Assembly (NCBI GenBank): GCA_023228705.1
Contig: JALOAS010000058.1
Coordinates: forward strand, 1 to 21,265
Direction of reading: 5' to 3'
DNA: 21,265 bases
Source of the DNA: Ottowia sp.
GTDB lineage: Bacteria; Pseudomonadota; Gammaproteobacteria; Burkholderiales; Burkholderiaceae_C
Part shown: positions 6,603 to 14,507 of the stretch, in pieces
How the letters are laid out: each line of letters opens with the position of its first letter
Numbering within the stretch: position 1 is the stretch's first letter
Program-made: the position numbers and the translations under genes
Notes under the pieces: model-generated
Databases searched by the model: none
Seen by the model: the letters and a program-made list of their open reading frames with translations, nothing else
Told to the model about the DNA's origin: nothing

Positions 6603-7145
6603 ATGCAACGCATTTGCCAGAAGTGCGGCCATACCAACAAAAACGCCAGTGGCACAGAAAGCGAAGGGTGCCCAAGCTGTGGCGCCATTTACAGCCGAGT
6701 CGAAGCAACGCCTGCTAAATATGGAAGCGTGCACGTGGAGACGCCGCCAACGGCCCGGGCCCCAGAGATGGACGGCCCGACGCCGCGCTCCAAGGCCCCC
6801 GACGAAAAATTCTGCGCGGATTGCGGCGCATTAATTAACGTCAAAGCGGAAATCTGCCCGAAATGCGGTGTCAGACAAATGCCACCGCCTGCGGCGCAAA
6901 CATCAGCTTCCACTGCGCTCGGACACACGACGCCAAGCGGCCGGAACAGAACCATCGCGGCCTTGCTCGCCCTATTCGTCGGCGGCCTGGGCATTCACAA
7001 ATTCTACCTCGGGCAAACTGGCCTCGGCATTGTGTACCTGATCTTTTTCTGGACGTTTATTCCCGCACTCATCGGACTGGTGGAGGCCATCCGCCTTCTG
7101 CTCATGAGCGATGTCGAGTTTGCGCAAAGGTACGGCGAAAAATGA
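6603..7145 (+). CDS. zinc-ribbon and TM2 domain membrane protein
   Basis: A 180-residue protein with two predicted zinc ribbons and a C-terminal TM2 domain. Ribbon 1 uses Cys5/Cys8 and Cys23/Cys26; ribbon 2 uses Cys71/Cys74 and Cys85/Cys88. The two are separated by a Pro-rich linker. The TM2 domain (about 116-178) has two hydrophobic helices with the family marks GGLGIHKFYLGQTGLGIVYL and a short polar end (FAQRYGEK). TM2 proteins with zinc ribbons are common in bacteria but have no agreed function. A good Shine-Dalgarno (AGGGAGA) lies 6-7 bp before the ATG. The gene sits alone between a decayed prophage and the M23 gene, with less GC-rich codons than its neighbours, so it may be cargo of the former element or an independent insertion. 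Confidence 0.85.
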   Translation: MQRICQKCGHTNKNASGTESEGCPSCGAIYSRVEATPAKYGSVHVETPPTARAPEMDGPTPRSKAPDEKFCADCGALINVKAEICPKCGVRQMPPPAAQTSASTALGHTTPSGRNRTIAALLALFVGGLGIHKFYLGQTGLGIVYLIFFWTFIPALIGLVEAIRLLLMSDVEFAQRYGEK

Positions 7146-7394
7146 AAGCTGCACATCGTGGCCCCGTGCTCATCCGGTCGGGAATGGCCCAGGACACGCA
7201 CACGCGGAGAGGCGGACCTGCACGCGTGACCGGCGAGCGGAAGAGGGGGAGTTGAATATCTGCAGCACGCGGCCTGAAAAAACCAGGTTGAGCGCTCAGC
7301 AATGCGGCGGCGCCTGGATGCTCACAACGCGGGGCCCCGATTCAGGGTTGCGGCAGATGCGCCAGCCGCATCCACTCCCGCCGCCTTGCTTTAG

Positions 7395-8756
7395 CTACTC
7401 AAAGCTGCTCCGGCTCACCTGCCCGGCCAGGGCCAGCTGCTGCTCCATCGACGCCGACCAGTCCTCGAACGCCTGGCGCTCGGCGTCGGAAATGGCCACA
7501 CCCTCCTGGTGCTCGGCCAGCATGACGACCGGATCGCGCGGCGTGCCGCCGTTGTCGCGATACTCGAAATGCAGGTGTGGGCCGGTGGCAATGCCCGTGG
7601 ACCCGACGGTGCCGACCTTCTGGTTCTGCTTGACCGTCTGCCCCACCTTGACGTCTATGCGCGAGAGGTGGCCGTACACCGTCGTGTACCTGCCGTCCTG
7701 GTGCTTGACGTAGACAACGTTGCCGTAGCCGTTCTGCCGGCCGGCAAACTTGACGACGCCGTCGCTCACGACGTGGACCGGCGTGCCGCGGGGCGCCGCA
7801 AAATCGGCGCCTGCGTGGCCGCGCATGGCTCCGGTCACCGGGTGCTTGCGCATGCCAAACGGACTGGTCATTCGCATGCTTGGCAGCGGGTTGGCGAAAT
7901 AGGTCTTGCTCAGGCTGTGCCCGTCAAACGAGTAGTAGCTGCCGCTGCCCTCGCCCTCCTGGAACCAGAAGGCCTGGTACGTCTTGCCCCTGTTGTCCAT
8001 CTTTGCGCTCAGCAGGCGGCCCGTTCCCAGTTGCCTGCCGTTGACCTGCAGCGACTCGTAGACGACCGAGAACTGGTCGCCCTTGCGCAGGTCGCGGTTG
8101 AAGTTGATTTGCGTCTTGAAGATGCCCATGAGCTGGCGCGCCACGCTGCCGGGCACGCCGGATTCCTGCGTGGCCGCCAGCAGGCTGGTCCGGATGACGC
8201 CGCTGGCCAGCCGGTGGACGATCTTGACGGGAACGGCGTGGACGTCGGTGGCAAAGGACTCCCCCTCGCGCTGCACCACCAGTTCCTGTGCCTGCATTTC
8301 GTCGTCGGCGTCCAGCCAGTGCACCCTGAGGCGGACCAGCTGGCGCTGGCCGTCCACCTCGGCGGTCACGGCGCGCCCGGCCGAGTCGGCGCCAAAGATC
8401 GCCTGCCACGCAACCTGCTTGTGGCGCAGGTAGCCGGACGCTGCCGGATCGGCCACGCCCAAGCGCCTGAGCAGCCCCTCCGGCGTATCGGTGCTGCGCA
8501 CGGCTTCGGTACGGTACAGGGTCAGCCCATCCAGCGCCAAGCCGGCCAGCTGTGCCTGCAGCCGGGTCCTGGCATCGATGGATTCAGTCACCAGCCGCAG
8601 CGGCTCGTCGGGAACGACCGGCGCCAGCGAAGCCACGGCCACGGCGCCACCGGCACCGGTGAACAGCGCCACGGCAATGGCAGCAGTGATCTGCTTGGGG
8701 TAATGGTGGAAAAAATCGGCAACGGCCAGGCCGGAGGAAATCAGTTGTTGCTTCAC
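7395..8756 (-). CDS. M23 family metallopeptidase (LytM-type, membrane-anchored)
   Basis: A predicted peptidoglycan endopeptidase or divisome activator of the M23/LytM type. From the GTG start chosen (453 residues), residues about 21-45 (KQITAAIAVALFTGAGGAVAVASLAP) form a single N-terminal membrane anchor. A long N-terminal domain follows. The M23 domain spans about 290-415 with zinc ligands His314 and Asp318 (GHAGADFAAP), His363 (YGHLSR) and His396 (GPHLHFEY), so the catalytic set is complete. The start is uncertain: ATG codons at 8789 and 8795 give 11-13 extra residues and no start has a clear Shine-Dalgarno; GTG was preferred because the anchor then sits where homologues have it. It is divergent from tyrS with a 22-bp repeat array between them. 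Confidence 0.88.
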   Translation of the reverse strand: MKQQLISSGLAVADFFHHYPKQITAAIAVALFTGAGGAVAVASLAPVVPDEPLRLVTESIDARTRLQAQLAGLALDGLTLYRTEAVRSTDTPEGLLRRLGVADPAASGYLRHKQVAWQAIFGADSAGRAVTAEVDGQRQLVRLRVHWLDADDEMQAQELVVQREGESFATDVHAVPVKIVHRLASGVIRTSLLAATQESGVPGSVARQLMGIFKTQINFNRDLRKGDQFSVVYESLQVNGRQLGTGRLLSAKMDNRGKTYQAFWFQEGEGSGSYYSFDGHSLSKTYFANPLPSMRMTSPFGMRKHPVTGAMRGHAGADFAAPRGTPVHVVSDGVVKFAGRQNGYGNVVYVKHQDGRYTTVYGHLSRIDVKVGQTVKQNQKVGTVGSTGIATGPHLHFEYRDNGGTPRDPVVMLAEHQEGVAISDAERQAFEDWSASMEQQLALAGQVSRSSFE

Positions 8757-8850
8757 GGGCAATAATTGAAAATGGCAGCGCCGCCACATGCCCATGCTCA
8801 GCCGTGGAGCAAAGACAACTGACGCTTTGGGATAACAAAAACAATGCCGG

Positions 8851-8856
8851 AGTATA
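8851..8856 (-). promoter_or_regulatory. candidate -10 box of the M23 peptidase gene
   Basis: On the minus strand this reads TATACT, 5 of 6 to consensus, in an AT-rich leader. The 22-bp repeat array begins 13 bp further upstream, where a -35 element would lie; no good -35 hexamer is present at normal spacing, which would suit a promoter needing an activator. Confidence 0.4.
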
Positions 8857-8868
8857 ACCAACCGCCCC

Positions 8869-8934
8869 AAAACTCGCGGTCACGTCCTACAAAACTCGAG
8901 GCCACGTCCTACAGAACACGCGGCAACCTCCTAT
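8869..8934. repeat. three tandem 22-bp direct repeats in the M23/tyrS divergent region
   Basis: Three contiguous 22-bp units at 8869-8890, 8891-8912 and 8913-8934. Units 1 and 2 match at 20 of 22 positions; unit 3 matches unit 1 at 16 of 22. The shared core is ACTCG(C/A)GG(T/C)CACGTCCTAC. There are no spacers, so this is not a CRISPR. A 22-bp period is about two helical turns, placing each unit on the same DNA face, as expected of an operator array. It lies between candidate -10 boxes for both flanking genes. Confidence 0.85.
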
Positions 8935-8937
8935 GAT
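8932..8937 (+). promoter_or_regulatory. candidate -10 box of tyrS
   Basis: TATGAT, 5 of 6 to TATAAT, overlaps the end of repeat unit 3 and lies about 130 bp before the tyrS ATG. No consensus -35 is visible; the 22-bp repeats occupy that position. Confidence 0.3.
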
Positions 8938-9064
8938 AACGCGACGTCGCCGGCCGACCCGCACGGGCCGCCCGGATTCACCGCACGCCACGGCCGGCAC
9001 AACTGCCGCAGACCGCAGCCAACACGGCACAATCAGGCCAGTCCTGCGCTGCCATCCCGAGTCC

Positions 9065-10315
9065 ATGAAAACAGAATCCAGAACAGAAACGACGCCGCTG
9101 TCCGGCGCTGTGCGCCAGGCCCTGGCAACCAGCCTGCGCGGCGCAGACGAGCTGCTGCCGCAGGCCGAATGGTGTGCCAAGCTGCAGCGCTCCGAGAAAA
9201 CGGGCACGCCGCTGCGAATCAAGCTGGGGCTGGACCCCACGGCACCGGACATCCACCTGGGGCACACCGTGGTGCTGAACAAGATGCGGCAACTGCAGGA
9301 CCTGGGGCACCAGGTCATCTTCCTGATTGGCGACTTCACCAGCCTCATCGGCGACCCGTCGGGGCGCAACAGCACGCGGCCGCCGCTGACGGCGCAGCAG
9401 ATCCATGACAACGCGCAAACCTACTTTGCGCAGGCGCGCATGGTGCTGGATGAATCCCGGACCGAGATCCGCTACAACTCCGAGTGGTGCGACGCGCTGG
9501 GCGCGCGCGGCATGATAGAGCTGGCGGCCAGGTACACGGTGGCCCGCATGATGGAGCGCGACGACTTTGCCCGCCGCTACGCCGGCGGCCATTCCATTTC
9601 AGTGCACGAGTTCCTGTACCCGCTGCTGCAGGGCTACGACTCGGTCGCGCTCAAGGCCGACCTGGAGCTGGGCGGCACGGACCAGAAGTTCAACCTGCTG
9701 GTGGGCCGCCACCTGCAGCAGGAGTACGGCCAGGAGCCGCAATGCATCCTGACCATGCCGCTGCTGGAGGGGCTGGACGGCGTGGAGAAGATGTCCAAGA
9801 GCAAGGGCAACTACATTGGCATCACCGAAGATGCCAACACCATGTTTGCCAAGGTGCTGTCGATCAGCGACGCGCTGATGTGGCGCTGGTATCCCCTGCT
9901 CTCGTTCCAGCCGCTGCAGGATATCGAAAAACTCCGGGAAGAAGTGGCCGGCGGGCGCAACCCCAAGGAAGCCAAGGTACTCCTGGCGCGCGAGATCACG
10001 ACCCGCTTCCACAGCGCGGCCGCGGCCGACGCCGCCGAGCGCGATTTTGCCAACCGCAGCCGCGGCGGCGTGCCGGACGACATTCCCGAAGTCACGCTGC
10101 ACGGCGCGCCGCTGGGGATCGGGCTGGTCCTCAAGCAGGCGGGACTGGCCCCGTCGACCAGCGCGGCCAACCGGCTGGTCGAGGGCCGCGGCGTCCGCGT
10201 GGACTCGGCCATCGTCGAAGACCGCGGCACCCGGCTCGCTGCCGGCTCGTACGTGGTGCAGGTGGGCAAGCGCAGGTTTGCCCGGGTCCGGCTGGTCGCC
10301 GGCGCCGGCAGCTGA
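9065..10315 (+). CDS. tyrS: tyrosyl-tRNA synthetase
   Basis: A 416-residue class I aminoacyl-tRNA synthetase charging tRNA-Tyr. The catalytic Rossmann fold carries the HIGH-type motif HLGH at 64-67 (DPTAPDIHLGHTVVL) and the KMSKS loop at 242-246, so it belongs to the KMSKS (TyrZ-like) rather than the KFGKT branch. GGTDQKFNLLVGR is the tRNA/tyrosine-binding segment. An S4 RNA-binding domain occupies about the last 65 residues (STSAANRLVEGRGVRVD...GSYVVQVGKRRFARV). The ATG at 9065 gives the family length; the open frame further upstream runs into the regulatory repeats. It heads a same-strand group with a CDF transporter and dtd, which removes D-tyrosine from tRNA. Confidence 0.97.
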   Translation: MKTESRTETTPLSGAVRQALATSLRGADELLPQAEWCAKLQRSEKTGTPLRIKLGLDPTAPDIHLGHTVVLNKMRQLQDLGHQVIFLIGDFTSLIGDPSGRNSTRPPLTAQQIHDNAQTYFAQARMVLDESRTEIRYNSEWCDALGARGMIELAARYTVARMMERDDFARRYAGGHSISVHEFLYPLLQGYDSVALKADLELGGTDQKFNLLVGRHLQQEYGQEPQCILTMPLLEGLDGVEKMSKSKGNYIGITEDANTMFAKVLSISDALMWRWYPLLSFQPLQDIEKLREEVAGGRNPKEAKVLLAREITTRFHSAAAADAAERDFANRSRGGVPDDIPEVTLHGAPLGIGLVLKQAGLAPSTSAANRLVEGRGVRVDSAIVEDRGTRLAAGSYVVQVGKRRFARVRLVAGAGS

Positions 10316-10450
10316 ATCGCCGTGCCTGCCAGACGACGCGCAGCGCAAGCGCGGCCGCCGCAGGCACAGCCCAAAGTCCCGGCCCCACAGCCGGCATTGG
10401 CCGCAGGGCCGGCAGGCCTGCGCGGCCGCGCCGGATAATCGGCTGTGGCC

Positions 10451-11425
10451 ATGAATCCAAGCAGCTTGAAACATTGGCTGACGCCCCGGCGCCTGATGAT
10501 GGCGTCCATAGGCGTGGCGCTGATCACCATTACGCTCAAGACCCTGGCATGGTGGCTGACCGGCTCGGTCGGGCTGCTGTCCGACGCCATGGAATCCTTC
10601 GTCAACCTGGCGGCGGCCACGTTCGGGCTGTCCATGGTGACGCTGGCCGCGCGGCCTGCCGACGACGACCATCCCTACGGCCATGACAAGGCCGAATACT
10701 TCTCGTCCAGCTTCGAGGGCATCCTCATCATCGGCGCCGCCGGCGCGATCATCTGGGCGGCCGCGCTGCGCCTGTGGCACCCGCAGCCGCTGGAGCAGAT
10801 CAGCTGGGGCGCGGGGCTGGCGGTTGCCAGTTCGGCGCTCAACGGCCTGCTGGCCTGGATCATGCTGCGTGCCGCACGCACGCACCGCTCGTTTGCCCTG
10901 GAGGCGGATGCGCGGCACCTGATCACCGACATATGGACCTCCGCTGGCGTGATCGTGGGCATCGTGCTGACAGACCTGACCGGGCTGCTGTGGCTGGACC
11001 CGCTGGTGGCCATGGGCGTGGCGCTGCACATCCTCCACGAGGGGGCACGGCTGCTGTGGCGCTCCGCCCAGGATCTCATGGACCCGGCAGCCGAACCCGA
11101 GGTGCTGCAAAAAATAGATGCCGTCCTGCAGACGTTCACCCGCCATCATGGCAGCCAGCCGGTGGTCCATTTTGACCACATCATGACGCGCAAGTCGGGG
11201 CCGCGCCGTTTTGTCAATCTGCACATGCACCTGCCGCCGGGCTGGACGCTGGACCGCGCCGCGCAGCTGCGAGCGCAGGTCGAGCACGGGCTGGTGACAG
11301 CGGTGCCGCACCTTTTCGTCAACATAGAGATGCTGCCGGACGGCGTGGAGCCGCTGCACACCGACCTGATGGAAGCGGCTGAGGCCAGCCGCGTGCCGGA
11401 GCATTCCTGGCAGGGGAAGGAATAG
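10451..11425 (+). CDS. cation diffusion facilitator (CDF) family transporter
   Basis: A 324-residue CDF transporter, expected to export a divalent metal cation by proton antiport across the inner membrane. The N-terminal two thirds hold about six membrane helices. Conserved metal-site segments are visible: LLSDAMESFVN in helix 2, the loop HPYGHDKAEYFSS, and HxxxD in helix 5 (ARHLITDIW). The helix 2 pattern is DxxES rather than the DxxxD of FieF, a variant seen in a separate CDF subgroup, so Zn/Fe/Mn specificity is not assigned. The C-terminal third is the cytoplasmic ferredoxin-like dimerisation domain (VVHFDHIMTRKSG, RFVNLHMHLPPGW). ATG at 10451 was preferred over a GTG two codons earlier. 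It ends 3 bp before dtd. Confidence 0.92.
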   Translation: MNPSSLKHWLTPRRLMMASIGVALITITLKTLAWWLTGSVGLLSDAMESFVNLAAATFGLSMVTLAARPADDDHPYGHDKAEYFSSSFEGILIIGAAGAIIWAAALRLWHPQPLEQISWGAGLAVASSALNGLLAWIMLRAARTHRSFALEADARHLITDIWTSAGVIVGIVLTDLTGLLWLDPLVAMGVALHILHEGARLLWRSAQDLMDPAAEPEVLQKIDAVLQTFTRHHGSQPVVHFDHIMTRKSGPRRFVNLHMHLPPGWTLDRAAQLRAQVEHGLVTAVPHLFVNIEMLPDGVEPLHTDLMEAAEASRVPEHSWQGKE

Positions 11426-11428
11426 CAC

Positions 11429-11878
11429 ATGCTGGGTCTTGTGCAGCGGGTCAGCCAGGCCAGCGTGACGGTGCGCGGGCGCGTGACCGGCGCCATCGGC
11501 CCCGGCCTGCTGCTCCTGCTCTGCGCCGAGCCTGGCGACGGCCCCGCCGAAGCCGACCGGCTCCTGGCCAAGACGCTGAAGCTGCGCATCTTCAACGACG
11601 ACGCAGGCCGGATGAACCGCAGCCTGCAGGATGTACGCGGCGGCCTGCTGGTGGTCAGCCAGTTCACGCTGGCGGCAGACACGCGCAGTGGAAACCGCCC
11701 CGGATTCTCCGGTGCGGCGGCACCCGACATCGGCCAGCGGCTGTATGAGCACTTCGTGGCGCAGGCCCGCATCCTGCATGCGCCGGTGGCAACCGGTGAA
11801 TTCGGCGCCGACATGCAGGTGGCGCTGGTCAACGACGGCCCGGTCACGATCCCGCTGCGCATCGCGCCTGCGCGCTGA
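11429..11878 (+). CDS. dtd: D-aminoacyl-tRNA deacylase
   Basis: A 149-residue DTD, the chiral proofreading enzyme that hydrolyses D-aminoacyl-tRNAs such as D-Tyr-tRNA(Tyr). The two signature motifs that form the active site across the dimer are present: SQFTLAAD (from residue 77) and the Gly-cisPro motif NDGPVT (135-140). The N-terminus MLGLVQRVSQASVTV is typical. The usual aromatic residue after the NDGPVT motif is replaced by Ile-Pro (VTIPLRI), a mild variation. GGGGAAGGA precedes the ATG. It lies 3 bp after the CDF transporter gene and close to tyrS on the same strand, which fits a shared role in tyrosine charging quality control. Confidence 0.96.
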   Translation: MLGLVQRVSQASVTVRGRVTGAIGPGLLLLLCAEPGDGPAEADRLLAKTLKLRIFNDDAGRMNRSLQDVRGGLLVVSQFTLAADTRSGNRPGFSGAAAPDIGQRLYEHFVAQARILHAPVATGEFGADMQVALVNDGPVTIPLRIAPAR

Positions 11879-11910
11879 GCACCGCCAGGCGGCAACCGCG
11901 GCTCGCCGGC

Positions 11911-12384
11911 TCAGGCCGGCCCGGCGTAGGGGTTGGCAAACCCCAGCCTGGCCAGGATGGCCGCTTCACGGGCTTCCATGGCCTTGGCGTCGGCGTCGCT
12001 GGTTTCGTGGTCCCAGCCCTGCGCGTGCAGCGCGCCGTGCACGACCAGATGCGCGTAGTGCGCCTGCAGCGCCTTGTGCTGCTGCACCGCTTCACGTGCG
12101 ACCACCGGGCCGCACAGCACCAGGTCGGCACTGACCTGCGGCGCCTGGTCATAGCCAAAGGTCAGCACGTTGGTGGCGTACTCGCGCTGCCGCCAGGTTG
12201 CGTTCAGCGCCAGTCCCTCCGCTTCGCCCACGACCCGCACCGTGAACTCCGCTGCGGCAACGTCCGCCTGCATCGCGTGCCGCAGCCAGCGCCGCACCCG
12301 GTGGCGTGGCAGCGCAGCGCGGTGCACCGCGCTCTCCGGGAAACGCGCAATCTGCAGGGACAGGGTCAGCGGCGGCAACGGCAT
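11911..12384 (-). CDS. ybeY: rRNA maturation endoribonuclease YbeY
   Basis: A 157-residue YbeY, a zinc-dependent single-strand RNase needed for 16S rRNA 3'-end processing and 70S ribosome quality control. The metal site HxxxHxxxxxH is present as His116, His120 and His126 (LVVHGALHAQGWDHE). The upstream strand motif YATNVLTF corresponds to the family's TDVLSF. In many proteobacteria ybeY lies between phoH and the lnt/corC genes; here it stands alone, convergent with dtd (32 bp between stops) and divergent from a DUF4136 lipoprotein, so the usual cluster is broken up. No Shine-Dalgarno is evident before the ATG. Confidence 0.95.
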   Translation of the reverse strand: MPLPPLTLSLQIARFPESAVHRAALPRHRVRRWLRHAMQADVAAAEFTVRVVGEAEGLALNATWRQREYATNVLTFGYDQAPQVSADLVLCGPVVAREAVQQHKALQAHYAHLVVHGALHAQGWDHETSDADAKAMEAREAAILARLGFANPYAGPA

Positions 12385-12550
12385 CGATGGAATGGGGGCG
12401 GATGGGACCAGGACAGGATGTCAATGGTCCTGTTGCATTATCCAACCAAAATTTGCCAGGCCCCGGCCCGCAAATTCGGCGCCTGCGCGACAATGGCGGC
12501 GTGTGCCCGAGCCGCGGGCCCGAGCCCGGCTCCTGACAACAACGCTCGCC

Positions 12551-13225
12551 ATGCTTGCCGTACGCACCGCACTGATCGCCACCACGCTGCTGCTGGCCGC
12601 CTGCGCCAGTGGCCCGCGCGTCATCGTCAGCCAGGTCAGCACCGACGCGGCAACCGCGCCAGGCGCCAGCCTGCTGCACGACGCGCACTACCGCTTCGAA
12701 CCCGTGCCGGCCGCATCGGGCCAGCCCGATCCGCAGAAGGTCCAGGCCATGGCCGAGCGGGCGCTGCAGCGCGTGGGCGCCGTGCGCGACGATGCGAACC
12801 CCCGCGTTGGCGTGCAGGCCAGCGCCCGCGTCGACGCCTACTGGGTCGACGACTACTGGGGCGGCCCCAGCAACCCGCGCGTGGCGCTGGGGCTGGGCGT
12901 GGGCAGCGGCTGGCACGGTGGCGGCATCGGCCTGGGGCTGGGCTGGCCGTTCTGGGACCGCTCGGTGCCGTTCTACCGCAGCGAGGTGAGCCTGGTCATG
13001 CGTGACCTGGCCAGCGGCACCATCGTCTACAGCACGCAGGCACGCCACGACGGTCCCTGGCACAACACCGACACGGTGCTGGCCGCGCTTTTTGTCGCCG
13101 CGCTTGAGGGCTACCCCCAGCCGGCGCAGCGGGTGCGGCGCGTGGACGTACCGGTGCAGGCGCCAGAGCAACAGGCAGGGGGTGCCCCACCGCCCCAGCC
13201 AGTCCAGCCCGAACCGGCACGGTAG
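12551..13225 (+). CDS. DUF4136 domain lipoprotein
   Basis: A 224-residue predicted lipoprotein of unknown function. The signal peptide (TALIATTLLLAAC) has a lipobox with Cys18 as the lipidated residue. The mature protein resembles DUF4136 proteins: an early HYRFEPVPA strand, a helix with QKVQAMAERALQRVGAVRDDANP, a Trp/Gly-rich middle (YWVDDYWGG, GLGLGWPFWDR), then SEVSLVMRDLASGTIVYSTQARHDG and a helical end. A Pro/Gln-rich tail (about 190-224) is probably unstructured. The start is the ATG directly before the signal peptide. It is divergent from ybeY and nearly abuts the end of the convergent MFS gene (13 bp between stops). Confidence 0.85.
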   Translation: MLAVRTALIATTLLLAACASGPRVIVSQVSTDAATAPGASLLHDAHYRFEPVPAASGQPDPQKVQAMAERALQRVGAVRDDANPRVGVQASARVDAYWVDDYWGGPSNPRVALGLGVGSGWHGGGIGLGLGWPFWDRSVPFYRSEVSLVMRDLASGTIVYSTQARHDGPWHNTDTVLAALFVAALEGYPQPAQRVRRVDVPVQAPEQQAGGAPPPQPVQPEPAR

Positions 13226-13238
13226 CGCCAGCAGCGAT

Positions 13239-14489
13239 TCACCCTGCGCTGCCGCGTGCCAGCGCCGGCGGTTGCGGCAACCAGATGAACCCCAGCGCGC
13301 CCAGGACAAGCAGGCCCGCGATGCAGCCAAACACCGGCCCAAACGGATCCACGCCGTACGCCAGGGCTGCAGAGGCAATGAGCCCGGTCAGCCACTGGAC
13401 CAGCGCCACGCCCATGAACAGGGCCATGGTAAAGAGGGCAAACGCACGGCCCATGACGGCCGGATCGTAGGCGTCTTTCACGTCCGGGTATTGCAGGGTG
13501 ACGTAGCCGGAGATCGCCGCAAACAGCAGCATCATCACCACGTCAGCACGCGTGCTCCAGCCCAGCGCCATGACAAGGAGCAGCAACGCTGAAACCACGG
13601 CACCGCCAAGCATGAGGCGACGCCGCCTGCGCGCACCCGGATCCGCACGGCCAAACAACGGCAGGCTGATGAGCGCAATGACGGTGACCACGACGACCAG
13701 GTTGCCGGTCGCAACCAGGTCCCAGCCGTGGCGGTCGGTCATGAGCGGCCCCATCCACAGTCCACGCAACGCAATGAACGAGCCGTAGGTGACAAACGCC
13801 AGTGACATGATGCCCCAGGTGTGTCGCACGCGGAACAGGCTGACAAAGGTGCGCAACGCCTGCGCGGCCGACTCCCGTTGCACAGGCTGGCCACTGGCCG
13901 GCTCGTGCACGCGCCAGGCAATCAGGATCCACGCCAGCAGCGACAACAGGGCCAGCGCCCAGAATCCGGCGCGCCAGGACGCGCGCGCTATCAACCAGGC
14001 CAGCGGCGTGCCCGTGAGCAGCATGCCGAGGCTGCCCACGGCCAGGATGATGCTGGAGACCGCCGCATACCGGTGCGCCGGGAAATGCCGGGCAATGAAC
14101 ACCGCGCAGACCAGAAACGCCGGCGCACAACCGATGCCGATCAGGACCTGGCCGGCAACCAGTACGCCAAAGTTCGGCGCCAGCGCCGAAAGCACCGAGC
14201 CCACGATCATGAGCGGCGACACCAGCAGCACGGTGCGCCGGACCCCGTACAGGTCCAGCGCCAGGCCCATCACCAGCTGCAGGCCGCCAAAGGCAAAGTG
14301 GTAGGCGGCGGCAAACAGGCCGAGCTGGCTTGGCGTCAGCTGCATCTGCGCCTGCAGCGGCGGCGCCATGATGGCCGCAACGGTGCGGAACGCCTGGCTC
14401 ATGAAAAAGCCGGTTGTCAGCAGCAGCAGCACGACCCAGGCCGCGTGCAGGCCGGGGGGCGTTCGCTCCGATACTGGCATGGGCGTCAT
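13239..14489 (-). CDS. MFS transporter
   Basis: A 416-residue major facilitator with about 12 predicted membrane helices in two halves. The loop between helices 2 and 3 carries the MFS motif A (LALDLYGVRRTVL). A charged central loop (about 195-225, HEPASGQPVQRES) separates the halves, and a basic cluster (ARRRRR) lies in the loop before helix 9. No residue pattern identifies the substrate. The ATG at 14489 is preceded by AGG about 7 bp away. Repeat copy B ends roughly 20 bp upstream of this start, so the native promoter must lie within or beyond the repeat, or the gene depends on it. Confidence 0.88.
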   Translation of the reverse strand: MTPMPVSERTPPGLHAAWVVLLLLTTGFFMSQAFRTVAAIMAPPLQAQMQLTPSQLGLFAAAYHFAFGGLQLVMGLALDLYGVRRTVLLVSPLMIVGSVLSALAPNFGVLVAGQVLIGIGCAPAFLVCAVFIARHFPAHRYAAVSSIILAVGSLGMLLTGTPLAWLIARASWRAGFWALALLSLLAWILIAWRVHEPASGQPVQRESAAQALRTFVSLFRVRHTWGIMSLAFVTYGSFIALRGLWMGPLMTDRHGWDLVATGNLVVVVTVIALISLPLFGRADPGARRRRRLMLGGAVVSALLLLVMALGWSTRADVVMMLLFAAISGYVTLQYPDVKDAYDPAVMGRAFALFTMALFMGVALVQWLTGLIASAALAYGVDPFGPVFGCIAGLLVLGALGFIWLPQPPALARGSAG

Positions 14490-14507
14490 CCAGAAACCTG
14501 ATTGTTG

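Noticed and set aside
7255..7320. Further copy of the modular repeat (GGTTGAGCGCTCAGCAATGC)
   Set aside because: Only one heptamer-like word and a TGAGCGCTCA palindrome are present; there is no hairpin series and no end motif, so chance is as likely.
7321..7350. Possible second attachment site of the prophage
   Set aside because: A short GATTC/GGCCCC similarity to the tRNA-Leu T-arm was noted, but the order of bases does not align, so it is not a duplicate of the tRNA end.
8869..8934. Short CRISPR-like array
   Set aside because: The repeats are contiguous with no spacers, and no cas genes are present.
10316..10450. tyrS terminator in the GC-rich gap
   Set aside because: Inverted GC-rich sequence is present but there is no T-run, and the downstream gene is on the same strand.
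9599..11779. A 726-codon open frame antisense to tyrS, the CDF gene and dtd
   Set aside because: It crosses three well-supported genes and their gaps on the other strand and has no recognisable domain.
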